A stretch of DNA of 64,000 nt, taken from the NCBI GenBank assembly GCA_964036195.1, contig OZ038457.1, forward strand, positions 22,905,147 through 22,969,146. The letters run 5' to 3'. This stretch comes from Sphaerolaimus hirsutus. Taxonomy: Eukaryota > Nematoda > Chromadorea > Monhysterida > Sphaerolaimidae. A model generated the notes under the pieces. The model searched no databases. It saw only the letters and a program-made list of their open reading frames with translations, and was not told the DNA's origin. This document shows, piece after piece, positions 59,401 to 64,000 of this stretch; positions within the stretch are counted from its first letter, which is position 1, and every line of letters begins with the position of its first letter. The position numbers were made by a program, and so were the translations under genes.

Positions 59401-62400
59401 TGACACTCAGAATTTCGAGGCTGTGCGGCATCGCTTTCGTCACAGCGGCGCAGTTTGTAATTCTTTGGGCACCATTTTTGACCAATTTTACAGATGCCAA
59501 AAATGTGCTTCAACGGGTTTTTCCCGTAGCCAGGGGTATTTTCGAGGTGATATTGTGTTTTCTATTGCTTAAGCGGCGAATTATTTTGAAATTAATTTCA
59601 CAGGATAAGGTTGCCAATTTTTGGTGTGCCAGCAGCGTGGCCTACAAATGGCACCGACATCATTCTAGGGAGGAACTTTTCGTGTTGTGGTTTGTGGAGG
59701 CATTTTTTTAAAATTTCTATAGAATTATTGCGTATGTTTTGAAAATTTTGCGTTTGAAAATTTTCAAGCTGGTTTTCAAATATAAAAATTAATATCTCCT
59801 GTGGGCATACGTATGCTGGAAAAAAGTTTTACATTGGGGTAGGGTGGGGACGATATGATGTGCTTTTCGATATCGAAACTCGGTATTCGATATCGATACG
59901 ATATGGATCCTCGATATCGATATTTCGATGTTTTCCCCTTGGTTTCGAAGTTTACAGAGAAATTCCGTTTTGAAGTGAAACTCCAATCTCATGCTATTTC
60001 GCAGCTCTACACTGATTATATAATCATACAAGACATTCAATAAATTTGAAATTTTTATCGTTATCCTCTCTGAAGTGATATCGAAGAAAATTATCAAAAT
60101 TTGATTTAAAAAAAAACGAAATAAATTTAAAAAAAACCTTTAAAATATATTTTAAGTAACCCTAATAACCATTAGGGTTCAAACGGGATCCCGATCCCGA
60201 TCCCGGATCCCGTGAAATTCCGGGATTTACCAGTCCCGATCCCGATCCCGATCCCGAAACCCCAATCCCGATCGCGATCCCGAAATCTCAAAAATACCAA
60301 TCCCGATCCCGAAAATTTTCAAATCCCGATCCCGAGAAACTCCCAAGTCCGGGATCCCGATCCCGGAAAAATTAGTGGAAATTATAAAAAGTGAAATAAT
60401 GACGTTTTTGCATGCAAAAAAAGTGGATGCAAACCCCCAGCGTCAATTTTATGCCACTTTTCTGGCATCCAACAGTGTTTTGAGACCTTTATGAACAACT
60501 GTGAATGCCAGAAAAATGGCCGAAATCTCTATCCCTAGAACCCAATCCCGATCCCGGAAAAATGCCTATCCCAATCCCGATCCCGATCCCGTGACCCCAA
60601 TCCCGGCCAATCCCGATCCCGATCCCGATCCCGAAATCTCAAAAAACCAATCCCGATCCCGATCCCGAAACCCCAATCCCGATCCCGATCCCGAAATCTC
60701 AAAAAGTGAATCCCGATCCCGATCCCGATCCCGAAAAGTCAATTCCGTTTGAACCCTAATAACCATACCGATTCCATTGCAGTCTATCTACGGTTTTATT
60801 AGCGTCAATGCCTTCCTGCGTGATGTTGTTGTTACGGCCGTCCAAACAGCAAATGAAACTGTCCCTTGTTGTAGTCTCCATGGCTTTCTACCTGTTTTCG
60901 TTCCAGGTTCACGAGAAGTCCATTTTGCTTGTGGTCATGTGAGTGTGGGTTGGGAAATACTAAATTGGTGTCAACACTTTATATTGATTGATTATATTGA
61001 CTTTTTTATTGGTAGTAGCCGGAGTTTTTTAAAGCGCTAAAAACAAGGTATAACAAGTCAGTTTTCAAAAAAAAAACCTTGTATTTATTTTCATCCGTAA
61101 TTTTCCCGTTTTATTATGACATTCCTATTTCAATAGCCAGTCCATTGACTTTGTTGCAACTGTTATTTTCACCTGCAGGCCTGCGCTGTTCCTACTGCAG
61201 GAGCACTTCGAGCTGACCGGCTCCCTCATGTTCGTCTCCGTGCTCAGGTAGTGCCTGGCATTGTGGATACTCTAGATTTGTTTTGTTTTAGTTTCTCCTA
61301 AAATCCTAAAGTTTTTGTTTTTGTCCTTAAAAAGCTTGTTTTTTTTTTTTGCCAAAAACGTTTTTTCTTCTAAACGGTACTGTTTTTCTATCCCTAGATT
61401 GAACCACCCTATCTACATGTCCCCCTTTCAGCCTGCAGCCGCTGTGTTGCAAAGACGGCACTCAAGTGGCTTACTTTGTACTGGCGACCGCTTTCTACGT
61501 TTGGTGTGCGCATTTGCGAGCTGTAGGCTCCGCCCACTCAACGCACACGACGAATACTGGCAGTGTCTTGAAGGTTCGTCAACTGCGGCGACTGTGCACG
61601 CGCTGTTTTTTTATGTAAATATAAATGAGGCGTCTACATTTAAGAGTCGACAAGTACACAAAATGTGATTTTGAGTAAATCGCATTTTAAGTTTCCGATC
61701 CAATTCCAGGCCCGTGGTGCATGTCCAATTTGGCTCTCTCATGCTTTTCATAAAATTCCATATGTTGACAATAAAGTGTCAAATTTTCAGCCCCTGCTCT
61801 CAACGTATATGTGAAAAATGGGATGTCCATAAAATTCCATTCGGTCAGAGCAAAACTGTTTCGGGGAGGGAAATGGACTTGTCGCCTTGCACGCGAGAAC
61901 ATTTTTGTTCCCGGGGAAGCCGAGGCTGCCTTATGGGAAAATTATGGACTTGGCGCCTTTTAGAAATCGGTTTCCATAGTGGACTTATCACATTTCTTGC
62001 GTTTTTTTCCCATAAAAAAAGGAAGCGGAGGATGGACTTGTCGACTTCTTGCCCAAACTTTTTGCATTTTTCCCCAAAAATGTCAAATTTGGCACTTTGC
62101 CGTATGGGCATGTGAGGTCAACAAATTTATGGAAAATGATGAAAAATGTGCAGAAGTAGCCCCAGATGACGTTTCCGGGCCTAACTCGAAATTTTCATAT
62201 TTTGGACTTGTCGACTTTTAGAATCCACTCCTCAAATCTATCATGGACTTGGAAAAAATGCTTTCAAAATAAAAATCTCTCTTCTCGAATAAGCCCTCTC
62301 CTGGAAATAAATACCACCAAAGTCAGCGTGTTGGCGAAAAAAATTATAACTCCTGGGGTATTTCGAGAAAATACGGTATTATATATGAAGACTATCCTCG

Positions 62401-62613
62401 CAGCGGCTCGCATTCGATGGCACTGGTTTGTTGGCGATTATTTTCCCCATTTTTACAAATATTGTCACACCGCCCGCAAGATACCCCGATCTGTTTCCGG
62501 TGATAAATTCCGTTGTTTGTTGTGCTTTTTTCTTGATAGTTTATTGTGTTTACCTGTGGCTGCAGATGCGAAATTTTGCCGACGCTGTACCGCAAAAAGT
62601 GAAGAAAAGTTGA
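56411..62613 (+). CDS. ALG6: ALG6: dolichyl-P-Glc:Man9GlcNAc2-PP-Dol alpha-1,3-glucosyltransferase
   Basis: This ER membrane enzyme adds the first glucose to the lipid-linked oligosaccharide used for N-glycosylation, with dolichyl-phosphate glucose as donor. Exons: 56411-56504, 56574-56658, 57271-57360, 57424-57628, 57655-57719, 58480-58665, 59411-59546, 59604-59689, 60783-60938, 61179-61247, 61432-61573, 62404-62613. All phases agree and give 507 residues, the length of human ALG6. Family motifs in order: [28 protein letters not shown] (the Asp proposed as catalytic base in yeast Alg6 lies here), [81 protein letters not shown] and [12 protein letters not shown]. The last exon adds YPDLFPV and two membrane stretches, ending VPQKVKKS. 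Many hydrophobic segments fit the polytopic GT-C fold. Nothing essential seems broken. Confidence 0.97.
56663..57196. mobile_element. hAT-like MITE with ATCCCG repeats at the ALG6 exon 2 donor (copy 1)
   Basis: It begins TAAGGGTTCAGACGGGATCC and ends AATCCCGTTTGAACCCT. The 8-bp duplication ACTGGTAT (56655-56662 and 57197-57204) is exact and spans the exon 2/intron junction of ALG6 (ACTG exon, GTAT intron). Arms consist of (GATCCC)n. The core (GTGGATGCAAACCCCCAGCG) is shared with copy 2 at 60173. Confidence 0.92.
58830..59274. mobile_element. hAT-like MITE with G/C-run subterminal repeats (copy 2)
   Basis: It starts CAAGGGCGTACGCAGG and ends CCTGCGTACGTCCCTG, with the exact 8-bp duplication ATCCGTAG at 58822-58829 and 59275-59282. 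The interior has GGGCGCAAGCGCGCAAA (58961-58977) and a GCGCCAGCGCCATGG block, as in the copy at 48499. It lies in the ALG6 intron between the exons at 58480 and 59411. Confidence 0.92.
60173..60758. mobile_element. hAT-like MITE with ATCCCG repeats (copy 2)
   Basis: It starts TAGGGTTCAAACGGGATCCC and ends GTTTGAACCCTA, with the exact 8-bp duplication ATAACCAT at 60165-60172 and 60759-60766. It is nearly identical to 56663-57196 in the core but has more GATCCC units. It lies in the ALG6 intron directly upstream of the exon at 60783, ending 24 bases before that exon. Confidence 0.93.
61690..62400. repeat. Last ALG6 intron: ATGGACTTGTCGAC-type repeats and MITE end
   Basis: The motif TGGACTTGTCGCCTT / GGACTTGTCGACTT recurs about six times between 61870 and 62250 at irregular spacing. 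At about 62351-62379 there is one end of the ACCGTATTT MITE family (GGGGTATTTCGAGAAAATACGGTA). No coding sense was found. Confidence 0.45.
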
Positions 62614-62980
62614 TCGCTGTTCAAGTTTACTCCATTGAATACGTTGTGCAATGAAATTGATTTTCTGGAATCGAACTTGCTGTTGTAACGCTATGCTTCA
62701 TTAGAAAGCGCTGATATTTACATTATCACTTGTCTCTGCCATTGTGTCCGCCGTCACAACGGCGCTACACAAACTGGTGTCAACTGGTTCCTACGTCAAT
62801 TCAGATTTCAGTTGACGGGTTTCAAGACTATTTTCAAGTGCACATGCGGCAATATGAATTAAATTATATGTGAACACAGTTCCACGACCGATCAGCATTC
62901 AACTAGTGTCTGTATAGTGCACTTTTTTTTAATTTACCTTCTGTCTCGTCCACGATCTCATTGTCTTGCCCGGCCACAAG
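62614..62980. other. Intergenic between ALG6 and the next plus-strand gene
   Basis: It contains a GTTGACA-family MITE remnant at about 62765-62915 (GGTGTCAACTGGTTCCTACG, TTCAACTAGTGTCTGTATAG). No AATAAA was seen directly downstream of the ALG6 stop. Confidence 0.4.
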
Positions 62981-63140
62981 ATGGACGACGACCCATTCGG
63001 ATCAGACTCTGACAACAGTTCTGAACCTCATACGCAACCGACAGGCGGTGAACTTGCACCTGGCACTGTGCCAAACGATGTGCTACAACCTGCCGACCTG
63101 CTTGAGGAGGTTGATTTCGATCTCGCTGGACCTGAACAGG
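62981..63140 (+). CDS. Probable first coding exon of an unrecognised acidic protein
   Basis: ATG at 62981 (context CACAAGATGG) opens a frame with an acidic start, MDDDPFGSDSDNSSEP. It runs to PADLLEEVDFDLAGPEQ, with a GTGATG donor after 63140 (phase 1). The frame remains open beyond the donor into low-complexity repeats, so the exon end is uncertain. Another plus-strand frame over the same bases has a hydrophobic run (VMCVMLAMICCALFICV) but no good start. I do not recognise the family. The remaining exons would lie to the right of the window. Confidence 0.4.
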
Positions 63141-63224
63141 GTGATGTGCGTGATGTTGGCGATGATATGCTGCGCGCTGTTCATTTGTGTTGGTTCTCAG
63201 TTTTGTGTAGGGTGTCAAAAAAAT

Positions 63225-63430
63225 TTTTTTACGGAAAACGGAAAGGTAAACATTTTTCACTTTATGGAAAACGGAAAGGTAAAAAAAAATTTCTGCTGGA
63301 AAACGGAAAGGTAAAAAATTTTCACTCAGCGGAAAACGGAAAGGTAAGAAAAAATCCGCCGGAAAACGGAAAAATGAAATGCCGGAAAACGGAAAGCAAA
63401 ATTTTCACAGAAATGGAAAAAATAAAGTGA
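63225..63430 (+). repeat. GGAAAACGGAAAGGTAAAAA tandem repeat
   Basis: Units of roughly 25-30 bases containing GGAAAACGGAAAGGTAAAAA are repeated at least six times with variable A/T spacers. A second block of the same unit runs from about 63865 to the end of the window at 64000, perhaps as the arms of one transposon. Long open frames here are artefacts. Confidence 0.7.
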
Positions 63431-64000
63431 AATTTGCACGGTAATAGACAAATTTGCAGAAGGAAACCTGCATGCAGGTTTGCCTGTTTGGCTTTGATTG
63501 TGGTAGCTGTACATTCTGCAACTATGGATCATGCCAGTAACTTCACTTGTAGTTCAAGCTTAACTGAACCAACAAAAAATCATCAAAAGGTAGCAAAAAT
63601 ACACTACAACAACAATAAGAATTTAGCAAAAGTGAACTTTGATGTAACTGAACAGTAAAAAGTATACTCAGCGGACTGCAAAGTATGTGTCCAAAATTAC
63701 TTTGTGTTTTTTACAGATTTGGATACAGATAAAAATTATGAATGACAGAAGAACCTGGTAGTTAAAAACACCATAGTGTAAAAAGTTGATAACATATTGG
63801 AAAAACAATGGAAAAATGCCAGAAAACTTAAAATTGAGCTAGAAAATGGAAAAATAGCCTGGTAAAATGGAAACGGAAAGGTAAAAATTTTCAGCCGGAA
63901 AACGGAAAAATGGGCCGGAAAAACGGAAACGGAAAGGTAAAAAAATTTCAGCTGCCGGAAAACGGAAAACGGAAAGGTAAAAAATTTTCGGCTGCCGGAA
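63431..64000. other. Region after the first exon; no second exon recognised
   Basis: The sequence between the two GGAAAACGG repeat blocks is AT-rich with no coding bias. If the blocks are terminal repeats of one element, this is its interior. Confidence 0.4.

Noticed and set aside
60212..60752. Open frames made of Pro-Asp-Pro-Asp and Arg-Asp-Arg-Asp repeats (also 56570-57191)
   Set aside because: They are translations of the (GATCCC)n arms of hAT-like elements.
62961..63314. Plus-strand frame with a hydrophobic run overlapping the acidic exon
   Set aside because: The acidic frame has the better start context and natural composition. The hydrophobic stretch arises from the +1 frame and runs into repeats.
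63225..63430. Possible CRISPR-like array of GGAAAACGGAAAGG units
   Set aside because: Spacers are variable low-complexity A/T tracts of a few bases and the host is a eukaryote; this is a degenerate tandem repeat.

Overview
The window is animal nuclear DNA, most likely from an invertebrate. Its genes are split by many short GT-AG introns, the exons are rich in G/C at third codon positions, and the space between them is AT-rich and full of small non-autonomous DNA transposons. No operon, rRNA or CRISPR structure is visible. I cannot place the species. All exon models below come from matching splice signals, intron phase and protein similarity recognised by eye.

Layout. (1) About 5.4-10 kb, minus strand: part of a gene for a single-pass membrane protein with a basic juxtamembrane stretch and a Gly/Ser-rich tail. 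(2) 24.8-34.4 kb, minus strand: 23 phase-consistent exons of one large gene (934 residues visible). They encode an acidic N-terminus, a domain resembling the N-terminal oligomerisation domain of TDP-43, a long coiled coil built from duplicated exons, and a C-terminal CBM48/AMPK-beta-type glycogen-binding domain. I do not recall this combination being described. (3) 46.6-56.0 kb, minus strand: a complete or nearly complete gene for a protein with a UHRF1-type SRA (YDG) domain and a C-terminal AT-hook, but no RING, PHD, Tudor or ubiquitin-like domain. (4) 56.4-62.6 kb, plus strand: a complete 12-exon ALG6 (dolichyl-P-Glc:Man9GlcNAc2-PP-dolichol alpha-1,3-glucosyltransferase, 507 residues), head-to-head with gene 3 across about 390 bp. 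(5) From 62.98 kb, plus strand: a probable first exon of an unrecognised acidic protein.

The rest is transposon-derived. At least eighteen elements have hAT-like ends and 8-bp target-site duplications, fifteen of them exact. Several different end types carry their own short subterminal repeats (ATCCCG, ACGGTA, CTATCTATC, CGTTTAC, GCGCCATGGCGC, A/T runs, G/C runs), yet a palindromic block built on GCGCGCAAGCGCGC recurs inside six of them. Large foldback elements sit at about 10.4-11.1, 21.2-21.6, 36.9-37.5 and 42.0-43.1 kb. Another family has ACCGTATTTCCTCGAAATA ends. One hAT-like insertion has duplicated the ALG6 exon 2 splice-donor junction.

The genes share no evident pathway, although gene 2 (predicted glycogen binding) and ALG6 (glucosylation in the ER) both concern glucose polymers or donors. 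The main points for follow-up are the TDP-43-like/coiled-coil/CBM48 protein, the SRA/AT-hook protein and the shared palindromic core of the transposons.
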